Source: Candidatus Gastranaerophilales bacterium
GTDB lineage: Bacteria > Cyanobacteriota > Vampirovibrionia > Gastranaerophilales > Gastranaerophilaceae
DNA length: 37,647 nt
Assembly (NCBI GenBank): GCA_944325705.1
Contig: CALVBB010000019.1
Span: forward strand, 1-37,647
Reading direction: 5' to 3'
The notes below the pieces were generated by a model, which saw only the letters and a list, made by a program, of their open reading frames with translations, made no database searches and was not told the DNA's origin. Positions 1 to 8,719 of the stretch are shown here, piece after piece. Each line of letters starts with the position of its first letter. Position 1 is the first letter of the stretch. A program made the translations under genes and the position numbers.

Positions 1-60
1 AAAAGATATTGAAACTATCAATAATAATGCAATAGTTATTTGCATAAGTATTTTCTTCAT
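1..60 (-). CDS. 5' end of a leftward gene with a signal peptide (partial)
   Basis: Reading leftward from an ATG at 60-58 gives 20 codons to the window edge with no stop. They begin MKKILMQITIALLLIVSISF. Lysines at the N-terminus followed by an uninterrupted hydrophobic stretch look like a Sec signal peptide or membrane anchor, so the product is probably exported or a lipoprotein. The body of the gene lies outside the window, so its function cannot be named. There is no convincing Shine-Dalgarno just upstream. A purine-rich AAGGCGGTGA sits about 40 bases further up, before an ATG-TAA start-stop pair at 97-92. Confidence 0.5.
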   Translation of the reverse strand, partial: MKKILMQITIALLLIVSISF

Positions 61-119
61 AAATTTATTTTACCATAGAATATATAAGTTTTTACATAAT
101 TCACCGCCTTTCGTATTTT

Positions 120-180
120 TAATAAAAAAAAGAGTAAGGCAGAAATTTAAATCCTAAAAATTATCTTACCTTACTCTTTT
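120..180 (-). terminator. Rho-independent-type terminator, leftward
   Basis: A perfect 12-base inverted repeat pairs AAAAGAGTAAGG at 128-139 with CCTTACTCTTTT at 169-180 around a 29-base loop. On the minus strand the stem runs into a T-rich tail at 131-120, so it should stop leftward transcription. It starts ten bases after the stop codon at 190-192 of the small leftward frame described next. Confidence 0.6.
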
Positions 181-189
181 GTATAATAT

Positions 190-321
190 TTACTTGCGAA
201 ATCCGTCAATATTAAATCGAATTTTCATTTCTGGAAATTTTACAGAAATTTTGTAATTTTTTTTAATATAATTGTGTCCTAATGATACAAGAGGTGTAAA
301 TATACTTGATATTATTGACAT
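190..321 (-). pseudogene. Possible small or decayed leftward reading frame
   Basis: The minus strand reads 43 codons from an ATG at 321-319 to a TAA at 192-190. The product begins MSIISSIFTPLVSLGHNYIK and ends FNIDGFRK, and the frame stays open upstream to about 378 with a hydrophobic stretch. A second frame just upstream, near 340-420, also stays open. This could mean an older gene broken by an indel. The only support beyond the open frame is the leftward terminator placed immediately after the stop. No ribosome-binding site or known family was recognised. The rest of 181-548 shows nothing else I can support. Confidence 0.28.
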
Positions 322-548
322 TAAGAGTAATACTTGACATAGGATGATAAAATGGAATAAATCTTTCTTTCGGGTTTAAATCTACTTTTCTCCGTTTTTT
401 ATAAATATAGCATCTTAAGTGAAAAATTTATATAAACGCCCAAAATTGGACCTTTGTTGGTATTCTGTCAGGATTACCTGTTTAACGACTTAAAATACCT
501 GTATTTATTAAACTAACAAATTTTTTTTTTAGCGGTTTTGTATAGAAT

Positions 549-1304
549 ATGCAGATTACACCGATTACAAATCCATATTATAACACATACAGGCCGGCTT
601 TTGGCACGAATACCCGCTGCGTCAAAAACAAAACCGGTCAAATTTTATACAGAAACACAACCAATTTTTTCAGAAAGGATCTTAAATGGGATATGTTTGG
701 AAAATTTCTTAAAGCAAAATACAAAAATACTGCATATGTTAACGTAATTAATTACGCCTGCTCTGACGGCTCAGAGCCTTTGTCAGTAGCAATTTTATTA
801 AATGAAATTTTCGGAAAGGAAGCTAAAAAATTCTTTCCTTTAATTGCAAAAGACTTTGACCGCAGTGTAATATGTATGGCAAAAGGCGATTATGTCAATA
901 TGGATTACTACGATTATGAGGCAATAAACAGGTTTACAAACGGGAAGTTCAACAAATATTTCAAATATACGACCGGCGGGATAGGCTTTAAAAATCACTA
1001 TCCGGTCAGAGTTAATCCTTATTTGAAAAAATTGATAAATTTTTCAGTTGCAGATATTCGCACTGACACACAAAATATTCCGTCAAGAAATACCGTACTT
1101 TTCTGCAGAAACTTCTGGCCGTATATTAAAACAAAGGAAGAAAGGGCACAGCTTGTGCGCAACCTTGCTTTAAGGTTACAGGTTAACTGCACTTTGATTA
1201 CCGGAAATTACGATAACATTGTTGACATTTCCAAAATGCTTATTGAAAACGGGTTTAAGCATGTAAAAGACCTGCCAAATGTATATGAAAAAGTTAATAA
1301 GTAA
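549..1304 (+). CDS. CheR-like SAM-dependent methyltransferase domain protein
   Basis: The 251-residue protein carries the marks of the CheR methyltransferase fold in order. TNFFR (near residue 37) corresponds to the CheR T-x-FFR motif. NYACSDGSEPLSVAILL (near 68-84) corresponds to the SAM-binding motif usually written CSTGEEPYSIA. FCRNFWPYI (near 185) corresponds to CRNVLIYF. CheR enzymes methylate chemoreceptor glutamates, but no chemotaxis gene is nearby and several signature residues are changed (S-DGSEP for STGEEP), so the substrate is unknown. The first 20 residues (MQITPITNPYYNTYRPAFG) are an unusual short extension with no signal peptide. The ATG at 549 has only a weak purine-rich site upstream. 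Confidence 0.6.
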   Translation: MQITPITNPYYNTYRPAFGTNTRCVKNKTGQILYRNTTNFFRKDLKWDMFGKFLKAKYKNTAYVNVINYACSDGSEPLSVAILLNEIFGKEAKKFFPLIAKDFDRSVICMAKGDYVNMDYYDYEAINRFTNGKFNKYFKYTTGGIGFKNHYPVRVNPYLKKLINFSVADIRTDTQNIPSRNTVLFCRNFWPYIKTKEERAQLVRNLALRLQVNCTLITGNYDNIVDISKMLIENGFKHVKDLPNVYEKVNK

Positions 1305-1329
1305 ATATTTTACGTCATTCGTGCTCACT

Positions 1330-1402
1330 GACGGCTGGGAGTTTTTGTCCTGTAGGCCCTACCGGATTACCACGGATAATCCTTCTTAAACTCTCAGCCG
1401 TC
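1330..1402. repeat. Nested inverted repeat that can fold as a three-way junction
   Basis: An outer 15-base stem pairs 1330-1344 (GACGGCTGGGAGTTT) with 1388-1402 (AAACTCTCAGCCGTC), with one G-T wobble. Inside its loop sit two more perfect inverted repeats: GTAGG-C-CCTAC at 1352-1362, and GGATTA at 1364-1369 with TAATCC at 1377-1382. The element lies between the convergent methyltransferase and pilin-like genes and overlaps the last three codons of the latter. There is no T-run directly after the outer stem in either direction, so it is not an ordinary terminator. It could be a REP/MITE-like palindromic element or a structured 3' end. Confidence 0.6.
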
Positions 1403-2100
1403 ATACATCAAAAGACAGCAGCAGGTCTGGGGATCTGTTTTGCAGGCTGAAACAAGTTTCTCTCTTTTATCTGTCATATAAACAGTACCACCTGTTAAAG
1501 ACTTATGATCATCACAGGTCATATAATGAAATTTATCATTTATATTCAGACGGAATGAAAATATATCCTGCCCGTAGGTATTAGGTTTTTTATATCCGTT
1601 TGTGTCAAATCGAACATGCAGGGTCAACGAGTTTGCAAGTCCTGTTTCTTCATCATATCCGCCGCCGGTTAGAGATGTTACCATACTCCCGTCACCGAAA
1701 ATATATAAAACGGAACTTGAAGAGATAACATTACTGCTTACACATTTGCTAGGAGTTATACAGAATTTATAATCCCCAATACATGAAACATTTGCATCCT
1801 TACATCTTTTTAGCACAACCATATACTTCATTATGTATTTATCAAACCAGTCGTACAAAGTACCTGGGTCATGATATACCAGAGTTTCAACCCAGTAACG
1901 GGACTCGCCGTTATCGACGGTAGACCTGTTAATCGCCTGTTCATAGCACTGTAAAAATTTTTCAACCTTGCTGCAGTATCCCTCTTTTGAATTTTATTCA
2001 TCAAAGACGGAAGTGTCATGGCTGCAACAACACTGATAATTCCAAGAGTTATCAGAACTTCTGCCAGAGTAAACCCCGAAAATCTTGACTGATTTAACAT
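1394..2100 (-). pseudogene. Type IV pilin-like protein, broken by a one-base frameshift
   Basis: The N-terminus has a class III (type IV) signal: a short leader MLNQSRFSG, the prepilin-peptidase Gly-Phe junction, then FTLAEVLITLGIISVVAAMT as the hydrophobic helix. The ATG at 2100 is preferred because GAGG lies 6 bases upstream. Near 1938-1941 the reading frame shifts. The downstream frame continues as NQAINRSTVDNGESRYWVET, joins the stretch starting YDWFDKY, and ends at a TGA at 1396-1394. Adding one base to the CCTGTT run at 1936-1941 restores one protein of about 235 residues with a Cys-rich C-terminal half, as in pseudopilin-like surface proteins. The break is a real null mutation or a sequencing error; the sequence alone cannot say which. 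Confidence 0.75.
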
Positions 2101-2227
2101 ATTATACCTCAAAACATTGCTCATCAATCAATATATTATGATTTATAGGCATTTTTATCAATAGAAATCATGATAAATAATCTATTATTTTAAGTTTAAT
2201 AAAAAGTTATTATGTTTTAGAGGCTTT

Positions 2228-2527
2228 ATGGAAAATTTAAAAACAAAACTAGGGAAAAGAATAAAAAGTTTAAGAAAATCCAGAAATATTACACAGGAAC
2301 GGCTTGCTGAAATTATTAACATGGATATTACAAGTCTGAGTAAAATTGAAACAGGAAGGAATTATCCGCAGCCCGAAACTCTCGAAAAAATTTCAAAGGC
2401 TTTGAATTTAGATATATCCCGTATGTTTACATTTAAAACCCCGGCAACTAATCAGGATTACGTTGAAGCAATAAAACAAAATATTCAGGCTATGGAAAAC
2501 GATACCCAAAAGCTGGAAATGTTATAA
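2228..2527 (+). CDS. Small Xre/Cro-type helix-turn-helix regulator
   Basis: The 99-residue protein has a classical HTH_3 domain at about residues 8-66. KLGKRIKSLRKSRNITQERL is the first half, and DITSLSKIETGRNYPQPE contains the recognition helix and the conserved S-x-x-E-x-G-x-x-x-P pattern. The last 30 residues are polar and helical, possibly for dimerisation. The start is supported by AGAGG seven bases upstream of the ATG. The roughly 100-base divergent gap to the pilin-like gene is very AT-rich and holds an inverted repeat (ATGATTT at 2138-2144, AAATCAT at 2165-2171) that could be its operator. No toxin partner is visible. Confidence 0.85.
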   Translation: MENLKTKLGKRIKSLRKSRNITQERLAEIINMDITSLSKIETGRNYPQPETLEKISKALNLDISRMFTFKTPATNQDYVEAIKQNIQAMENDTQKLEML

Positions 2528-2558
2528 TTACGTCTGCAATGATTTAAAACATTTATTG

Positions 2559-5500
2559 TTAAACTGTTTCCATATTGCAAAAATCTCTGTATCCGCACCA
2601 CCTGCAGGCTTCTTCTTTATATGAAGGTTCAAATTTGTAAGCCCGAATATCTTCAATTGCGGAATGGAATTTTTCTTTAATTTTTTCACATTCCTCATCG
2701 GTCAAATTAAGCGGCAAGTTTCCGGTAAATTCTTCCGGGAAAATAAAGGTTGTTTCCCTGACAGTTCCGCCGGTCTGCTGCTCAAAGTAATACTTATAAA
2801 GTCCTATCTGGTTGTAATAATCTTCATGTTCTCCATCCGGACAGATAACTTTATCTGTCTTGGCACTGCCTGTTTTATAATCGTAAATTGTATATGTGCC
2901 GTCATCATTTTTGTCAATTCTGTCTATAATACCCTTGAATGTTACACCATCTAGTTCCAAAACTACACGCTTTTCAACGGCAAACAGATTTTTCACGGGA
3001 GTATTGCAAAGCTGAACATAATATTTATCAAGAGCCAGTTCGCCTCTCTCCTCATGAATTGTCCTCTGCTGCATTGAGGACATCGGCAGTGAATTTAATT
3101 CTTTTTTAAATTCGTTGATGAAATCTTCCTTAGACGGATAACTGCCGTTTTTTATTGCATAGTTAACAGCAAACTCGCAGGCCGCATGCACTGCTCTTCC
3201 GTAATTCATGGCATCCGGACTTCCGTCTTTTGCACCTAATTCCAGAATATTATCGTACAAATACTGCCGCGGACATTTTAAGTATGTATTAATAGAGGTC
3301 GGTGAAAAAGACCTGCCCTCAAGTTTTTTATCTACAAGTGCACAGAAATCCTTTTTGTAATCATAATCCCGTTTCAGGAGGGATTTTGTTCTTTCATGCC
3401 AGAAAGAATTTATATCGTATGTAAAAGGTTCCAGCTCGGTTTCGCAAAAATCTTCAAAACCGTCGAGAAAAGCGGTTGGGGTCTGTGCTTTCCCGCCGAT
3501 TGATTTTGGATAGGAAAGTCTTAATGTATGTTTTGCCCTTGTCATACCAACATACAGAAGTTTTATTGCGTCAGAGCGTTTCAATTCTTTTAACTCTGCA
3601 TCGGTTTTATATTCCGAAATATCAAGAGGAACAACCGGCTTTACTGAACGGGTGCTGCTTTCCCAGCTCTGTCTCAAAAGCGACGGCATATACACATATT
3701 CAAATTCTCTGCCTTTAGCGGAATGATATGTTGAAAGCTGGACAGCATTCAAAGTAAGAGGAGCCTTGTCTGTTTTAATTGCAATCTCATCATTAAGACA
3801 CATATCAAGATATTCCACAAAATCTTCAAGGCTGATTTTTTTATAATCAGCAGAAAAATCAACAGCTTCGTCAATGATTTTTTTAAGCCCTGCAATATTT
3901 TCTATTCTGTTGACCTCTGAATTTATGTAATAGTCAAAAATGCCTGTTTTGCCGCCGATTTCCAGAACTACGTTTTTCAAGGTTTCATTCGTTTTATAAG
4001 CCTGAAGATGTTCAAAGACTTTCAGGATATTTTCAATTTTTTCAGGCTCTTTTAAGGAAGTTCTGTCAACCGCTTTAATCATATCGACAAAAGATTTATA
4101 ATGTGAGTATTGTTCATAGAGAACCTCAAAATCTTTCGGATGAATACTGAACGGACGGGAAAGCATAAGTTTAAAAAACTTATCCGAATGCAATTCAGGA
4201 TTAACAAGCAGCTGCATATAATAATAAAAAATAACTGAAGATTTTATTTCAAAAATACTTTTGCCCTCTTTGAGTTCAGAGGGAATATTTCTCTCCTTAA
4301 GCATTTCCGCAAACTGTGACAGTTCATCATTGCTTCTTGTGAGAATTGCAATCTCAGAAAGTTTTTTCTCTCCGTTCTCATCAACAGGACAGTCCTGTGA
4401 ATTTACAAGTTTTTCAATCTCATCAACAATTTCCTGATATTCCTGCAATATATCAGCGTAGCGGTACAGCCGGACTTTTTTATCTTTTACCGTAACTTTC
4501 TCATTCATTGCGGCAAGCATTTTATTAATATTGTACCGGCTGAATTCCGGATTACTTTCAAGCCTTCTGTCATCAAGTTCCGCAACCCGTCTTGCCGCAT
4601 CCAAAATACTCTGTGTGGAGCGCATATTTTCAGTCAGACAGATAACCTTTGTATCAGGAAACTTTTCCAGAAATCTTTCTATAGTATCAAGCCTTGCACC
4701 CTGAAACGTATAAATTATCTGGTCATCGTCGCCAACTACAAAAACATTTTTGCTCTCCTGCGCGCCTGCCAGCTGAAAGACTATTTCGTTCTGGTTTCTG
4801 TTCGTATCCTGATACTCGTCAACGAGAATATAGTCATATTTGTTTGCAATCTGCGACAGAAATCCGGCATCCTCCTCAAACTTGTCCAGCACGAGGTTAA
4901 TCATATCGTTAAAATCAACATAGTGCTGTTCTTCCATTTTTGAGCGGTAGAGTTCGTAAAACTTCCAGAGTTCTTCTGCACGCGCAATATTCTTTTTAAC
5001 ATTTTCTATACCGTTCGGGATCCTCTGCGGAATATTTTTTCCCTGTTCAGTTTTCTCTTTTAATTCCTTCTCCAAAGCTGCAAGCTGAGGTTTCCAGTCC
5101 GGATTTACATCAATATTATGTTTGAACTTTTCTCCGGTAAGCCTGTTCATTTTAATTGCATCAATACCTTTTGCAATCCTTGAAATAAAATGATAAGGAT
5201 CGTTGCGTTTTGTCCTGTAGGCAACAGGATTAATCTCGTCAACGCATTCTTTAAGGAATATTGTTGATACGGCAGGCGGGATAACTTTGAAATTTTCAGG
5301 AAGTTCAAAGTCGATAAGATTGTCTGTGATAATTCCGTTACAGAAACCGTGGTATGTATAAACATTTACACCGGTGTCAGCTTTTTGAAGCTCTTTTTCT
5401 AACCTTGTTCTGACCTCATTTGCTGCAGCGTCGGAAAATGTCAAACAGAGAATTTTTTCAGGATTTATACCCTGCTCTAACATATATTTTATTCTCTGAA

Positions 5501-5612
5501 TCATTGTAAAGGTTTTACCGGTTCCGGGGCCTGCCAGCACAAGGTAGCGTCCTTCTATATTTTCTATACATTCCTGCTGTTTTTTATTAGGCAAAATCTC
5601 TGCTGTTATCAT
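2559..5612 (-). CDS. UvrD/PcrA-like superfamily 1 helicase with C-terminal PD-(D/E)XK Fe-S nuclease
   Basis: This 1017-residue protein couples ATP-driven DNA unwinding to a nuclease. Helicase motifs appear in order: Walker A AGPGTGKT at residues 27-34, motif II ILVDEYQDTNR, motif III VVGDDDQIIYTFQGA, motif V STYHSAKGREFEYVY and motif VI LLYVGMTRAKHTLRLSYP. The last 250 residues are a RecB/AddB/Cas4-type nuclease with GIIDRID and IYDYKTG as the catalytic D and D-x-K. A cysteine in YLKCPRQYL and a terminal C-x2-C-x5-C (CRWCGYRDFC) would hold a 4Fe-4S cluster. The ATG at 5612 follows AGGAGAG, nine bases after the WYL gene stop, so the two are co-transcribed. The likely role is recombinational repair or defence against foreign DNA. 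Confidence 0.9.
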   Translation of the reverse strand: MITAEILPNKKQQECIENIEGRYLVLAGPGTGKTFTMIQRIKYMLEQGINPEKILCLTFSDAAANEVRTRLEKELQKADTGVNVYTYHGFCNGIITDNLIDFELPENFKVIPPAVSTIFLKECVDEINPVAYRTKRNDPYHFISRIAKGIDAIKMNRLTGEKFKHNIDVNPDWKPQLAALEKELKEKTEQGKNIPQRIPNGIENVKKNIARAEELWKFYELYRSKMEEQHYVDFNDMINLVLDKFEEDAGFLSQIANKYDYILVDEYQDTNRNQNEIVFQLAGAQESKNVFVVGDDDQIIYTFQGARLDTIERFLEKFPDTKVICLTENMRSTQSILDAARRVAELDDRRLESNPEFSRYNINKMLAAMNEKVTVKDKKVRLYRYADILQEYQEIVDEIEKLVNSQDCPVDENGEKKLSEIAILTRSNDELSQFAEMLKERNIPSELKEGKSIFEIKSSVIFYYYMQLLVNPELHSDKFFKLMLSRPFSIHPKDFEVLYEQYSHYKSFVDMIKAVDRTSLKEPEKIENILKVFEHLQAYKTNETLKNVVLEIGGKTGIFDYYINSEVNRIENIAGLKKIIDEAVDFSADYKKISLEDFVEYLDMCLNDEIAIKTDKAPLTLNAVQLSTYHSAKGREFEYVYMPSLLRQSWESSTRSVKPVVPLDISEYKTDAELKELKRSDAIKLLYVGMTRAKHTLRLSYPKSIGGKAQTPTAFLDGFEDFCETELEPFTYDINSFWHERTKSLLKRDYDYKKDFCALVDKKLEGRSFSPTSINTYLKCPRQYLYDNILELGAKDGSPDAMNYGRAVHAACEFAVNYAIKNGSYPSKEDFINEFKKELNSLPMSSMQQRTIHEERGELALDKYYVQLCNTPVKNLFAVEKRVVLELDGVTFKGIIDRIDKNDDGTYTIYDYKTGSAKTDKVICPDGEHEDYYNQIGLYKYYFEQQTGGTVRETTFIFPEEFTGNLPLNLTDEECEKIKEKFHSAIEDIRAYKFEPSYKEEACRWCGYRDFCNMETV

Positions 5613-5621
5613 AATACTCTC

Positions 5622-6581
5622 CTAAATTGCCGCTAAGACTTCTTTTAAATATTCTCTGTAATCCTCTTTCAAGTGCTGCGGCTCCAGAATTTCCACTGCA
5701 GGCCCCCATTTAAAAAGGTGCCACATAATGTGTTTGCTGCCGCTTGCCTTGAAAGTTACAATTATACTTCCGTCCGGCTGCTTTACTACTTCCTGCGTCG
5801 GATGAAAGTTATAGTGCAGAACATCTTCTGCAGCATCTGCACTTAATCGCAGCTTCACCTCATAAATCTCACCTTGATAAACACCGAATGAGCGTTTTGC
5901 AAACTCCTTAATATTAAACCCGCCATCTTCAAAATATTCGCGGGTCAGTGAAACATTTTTAATTTTATGCAGAAGGTAGTTGTACTCTCCTTTGCCTTTT
6001 CCTTCTTCGCGTGCTATAAGATGAATTTTTTCACCGTAAATCAGTCCGAGCGGTGACAGAATTTTATTTTTACCGTTATAAACCGCTTTTACTTTTAACT
6101 TTTCCCTGATTGCCTGACGGATTATTGAAACTGTATTCAAATCAATCTTATACACAGGCGCCTGCCTGATTGCACATCCCTCGCTCCGGAGAAGAAATTC
6201 TACTTCATCTTCCATACTGTTGATACGTCTGCGGTTAAGGGTTTTTATTTTGTTAATAACGCTCTGTAAATCTCTGCCGGTAATTTCATCGCAATCCGTC
6301 TTTATTTTTTCAATAGCTGCCACCTCATCCGGCGTAAATGACACAAATTCATCCAGCGAAAAATGTCTAAAGCCCCAGCGCTTGCACCTGTCATCAGTTT
6401 CTATTTCTTCAATCTGCGGCATGATATTCAAAATGCTGTCGCGCATCCTCTCGGCTGTTCTTCTGGATACGTGAAACTCCTCCTGAATATCAGCAAGCGA
6501 TACGCCGTTTAATTTTGACTGCATTAAAAGCAAAAGAGAAATTATATCTGAAACTCTTGAATATCTCGGTTTTTCTTCCAT
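5622..6581 (-). CDS. WYL-domain transcriptional regulator (DeoR-like HTH, WYL, WCX)
   Basis: The protein has an N-terminal winged HTH (VSLADIQEEFHVSRRTAERM), a central WYL domain (KILSPLGLIYGEKIHLIARE) and a C-terminal WCX-type region ending near WHLFKWGPAVEILEP. WYL proteins often sense nucleic acid or nucleotide ligands and control DNA-damage or phage-defence genes (PafBC, CapW, BrxR). Here the eponymous W-Y-L is replaced by I-H-L, so ligand binding may differ. The ATG at 6581 (MEEKPRYSRV) is chosen because GGAG lies eight bases upstream. Longer in-frame starts up to a TTG at 6662 lack good spacing. It lies nine bases before the helicase gene and 119 bases after the AAA+ gene. Confidence 0.85.
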   Translation of the reverse strand: MEEKPRYSRVSDIISLLLLMQSKLNGVSLADIQEEFHVSRRTAERMRDSILNIMPQIEEIETDDRCKRWGFRHFSLDEFVSFTPDEVAAIEKIKTDCDEITGRDLQSVINKIKTLNRRRINSMEDEVEFLLRSEGCAIRQAPVYKIDLNTVSIIRQAIREKLKVKAVYNGKNKILSPLGLIYGEKIHLIAREEGKGKGEYNYLLHKIKNVSLTREYFEDGGFNIKEFAKRSFGVYQGEIYEVKLRLSADAAEDVLHYNFHPTQEVVKQPDGSIIVTFKASGSKHIMWHLFKWGPAVEILEPQHLKEDYREYLKEVLAAI

Positions 6582-6700
6582 TTGCATAACTCCATTATAA
6601 AAATAAGAATTGCCATTTCCGGACGTATTAATATTCATACAATATAATTTCTCTTTTTTCAATCGTTCGTGCTATTTACCTTTCAAAAATCTGCCGGAGA

Positions 6701-8701
6701 CTAAAATCCAACAACATTTTTAAGTGAAGTTGATTTTTTAATTTTGACTTCATCCTCAAGCATCTTTGAAAGTTCGGCCGCAGAAGTTATCCCGAGGAAA
6801 TCCGCTTTCTTTTTAACCGTCGAAAAATCACCGGCGGTCAAACCTTTTATATTTACATCAGCATTCTTTATGCCGAAAAAGTGTTCAAACGCGTTTTCTA
6901 CCTGTTCTTTTTTCATAAAGTCAAATTTAATTTTAAACGTAAATCTCCTAAGACTTGCCTCATCAAGTGTATCAAGAAGGTTAGTCGTACACACAAACGG
7001 ATACTCGTGAGCTTCCATCCAGGTAAGCATCTCATTAACCTGCGAGACTTCCCACCTGCGCTGGGCTGAATTTCTTGTATGCAAAAAAGAATCCGCCTCA
7101 TCGATAATCAGCATAGCTCTTTTGACTTTAGCTTCAGCAAAGGCTTCCGCTATATTATGTTCAGTTTCTCCTACATACATTGACATCAAATCGCTTGCCC
7201 GTTTCAGAATAACCTCAATTCCTAATTCTTTTGCAAGATACCTTGCATAAAGACTCTTGCCTGTTCCGGGTTCTCCGTAAAGGCAGAGTGAAAAATTCAG
7301 CCGGCCGCATGATTTTATTTTTGAGGTCAAATCTTTTATATCTATATCTGTATTAACTAAATTATCGTTATATTCGGTCATTTCAAACTCTTTCTTCTTT
7401 TTTACATTCTTCTTTTTAGTGACAACTCTGGCAACATTCTCTACAAAAATCTCAAAGTCCTCCTGATTTCCGTCAATAAGTCTTGTGGCTTTTACAGCAT
7501 TTGTAATCAATGACGGCGGAATATCGTAGGTTTTATTAAGTTCAACAAGTTTTGTATTATCTATCTTGAACTTATTTTTCTTTATAACCCTCTTCCAGAT
7601 ATTTAATCTTATATCATCGGTCAGCCTTTCAAATTCTATAGAATAAGTCATTCTGCGCAAAAAAGCCGGATCAACATCATAAATATTATTTGTTGTCCAG
7701 AAAACAGGCACCGGAGTTTCTTCCAGAATAGAATTCAGATAAGCCTTTGAAGCAGAACCATACTCAGTAAACCCTCTGTTCATAACATCTTCCGCCTCAT
7801 CAAACAGAATACATGAGTTTCCGAGTTTTGAGAGAATTGTCTGTTTTGACTTCAAATCCCCCAATCTGCCGCGCCTGTCAGCCTCCTGCGAATTTATCTG
7901 CATTTTGACAGAATACATATTAATGCCGGCTTTATTCGCAATAAGCTTGCACAGCTGGGTTTTCCCGGTTCCTACATCACCATACAGCAGAATATTTACC
8001 CCTTTTGTCTGATTTTTTACGGCGGATAATAGAATACTAAGCGTCAAATTTCTTTCCTGCTCAAGATATTCAAAATCGCTCCAGCAAAGTTCAGATTTTT
8101 GATGTTTGCCGAGAAGAAGTTCCATAATTTGCTTTTCTGTTTTTATATCAGGATTTTGAAAAATCTCGTATATAAGCGAATTCATTTCGTACTCAAAACG
8201 GGAATATGTATGTTTTGTCAAAAGGCCTTTCTGCACAAGACTTTTTAGCGAACGTAGTACGAAAAATGATTTCATATTCAAAACATTCTGGCATACGGCT
8301 CTCGAATTTGACTCGTCTATATTCGTGCTTTTCAGCATATTGCTGAAAATAGCCTCATTTAATGACTTTACAAGATAATAAATAAATATTTGATACTCTG
8401 TATGTGAAAGAGAGTATGTTTTTGCCACAAGTTCACACTTCTTCTCAATTGATGAATGCGACTTTTTAGACGTTAATTTTTCTTTTAAATACTTTTTAAG
8501 CAGACGATTATTTTTTCTTACAATAGCGTCGAGTTTCTTCTGGGAAAGTTCCTTGCCCTTTGTCGGCACAATATCGGGAATGTTCTTAAACTCTTTTATA
8601 AGTTCGTCCAGCAGTTCATCATAAGAATAGCGCTCATAAAAGAAAAATCCTTCAATGTTAAAATAGTAAGTTAAAAATACTTTCTTTTCAAAATTATCCA
8701 T
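6701..8701 (-). CDS. Tandem AAA+ ATPase
   Basis: The 666-residue protein has a helical N-terminal third of unknown function, then two AAA+ modules. Module 1 has Walker A YGDVGTGKTQ, Walker B ILFDEAED and FLRRMT, a likely arginine-finger region. Module 2 has YGEPGTGKSL, LIIDEADSF and SLRRFT. The sensor-1 polar residues are TTNN and TTN. The double-ATPase layout is like Cdc48-type remodelling proteins, but no N-domain or peptidase was recognised. The ATG at 8701 is preferred because AAAGGA lies nine bases upstream; a GTG at 8707 is too close to it. It is the first gene of the leftward unit with the WYL regulator and helicase-nuclease. Its substrate is unknown. Confidence 0.85.
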   Translation of the reverse strand: MDNFEKKVFLTYYFNIEGFFFYERYSYDELLDELIKEFKNIPDIVPTKGKELSQKKLDAIVRKNNRLLKKYLKEKLTSKKSHSSIEKKCELVAKTYSLSHTEYQIFIYYLVKSLNEAIFSNMLKSTNIDESNSRAVCQNVLNMKSFFVLRSLKSLVQKGLLTKHTYSRFEYEMNSLIYEIFQNPDIKTEKQIMELLLGKHQKSELCWSDFEYLEQERNLTLSILLSAVKNQTKGVNILLYGDVGTGKTQLCKLIANKAGINMYSVKMQINSQEADRRGRLGDLKSKQTILSKLGNSCILFDEAEDVMNRGFTEYGSASKAYLNSILEETPVPVFWTTNNIYDVDPAFLRRMTYSIEFERLTDDIRLNIWKRVIKKNKFKIDNTKLVELNKTYDIPPSLITNAVKATRLIDGNQEDFEIFVENVARVVTKKKNVKKKKEFEMTEYNDNLVNTDIDIKDLTSKIKSCGRLNFSLCLYGEPGTGKSLYARYLAKELGIEVILKRASDLMSMYVGETEHNIAEAFAEAKVKRAMLIIDEADSFLHTRNSAQRRWEVSQVNEMLTWMEAHEYPFVCTTNLLDTLDEASLRRFTFKIKFDFMKKEQVENAFEHFFGIKNADVNIKGLTAGDFSTVKKKADFLGITSAAELSKMLEDEVKIKKSTSLKNVVGF

Positions 8702-8719
8702 ATACACAAATCCTTTCTA

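Noticed and set aside
92-97. ATG-TAA start-stop element with an upstream AAGGCGGTGA
   Set aside because: It looks like a minimal ORF regulator, but six bases in AT-rich DNA are easily chance and the downstream gene is too incomplete to judge.
1330-1402. Integron attC-type recombination site
   Set aside because: The fold is suggestive, but the R/L box core sites could not be recognised and no integrase or cassette array is present.
2228-2527. Antitoxin of a toxin-antitoxin pair
   Set aside because: The Xre-type protein has no adjacent small toxin-like gene; its neighbours are the broken pilin and the convergent helicase.
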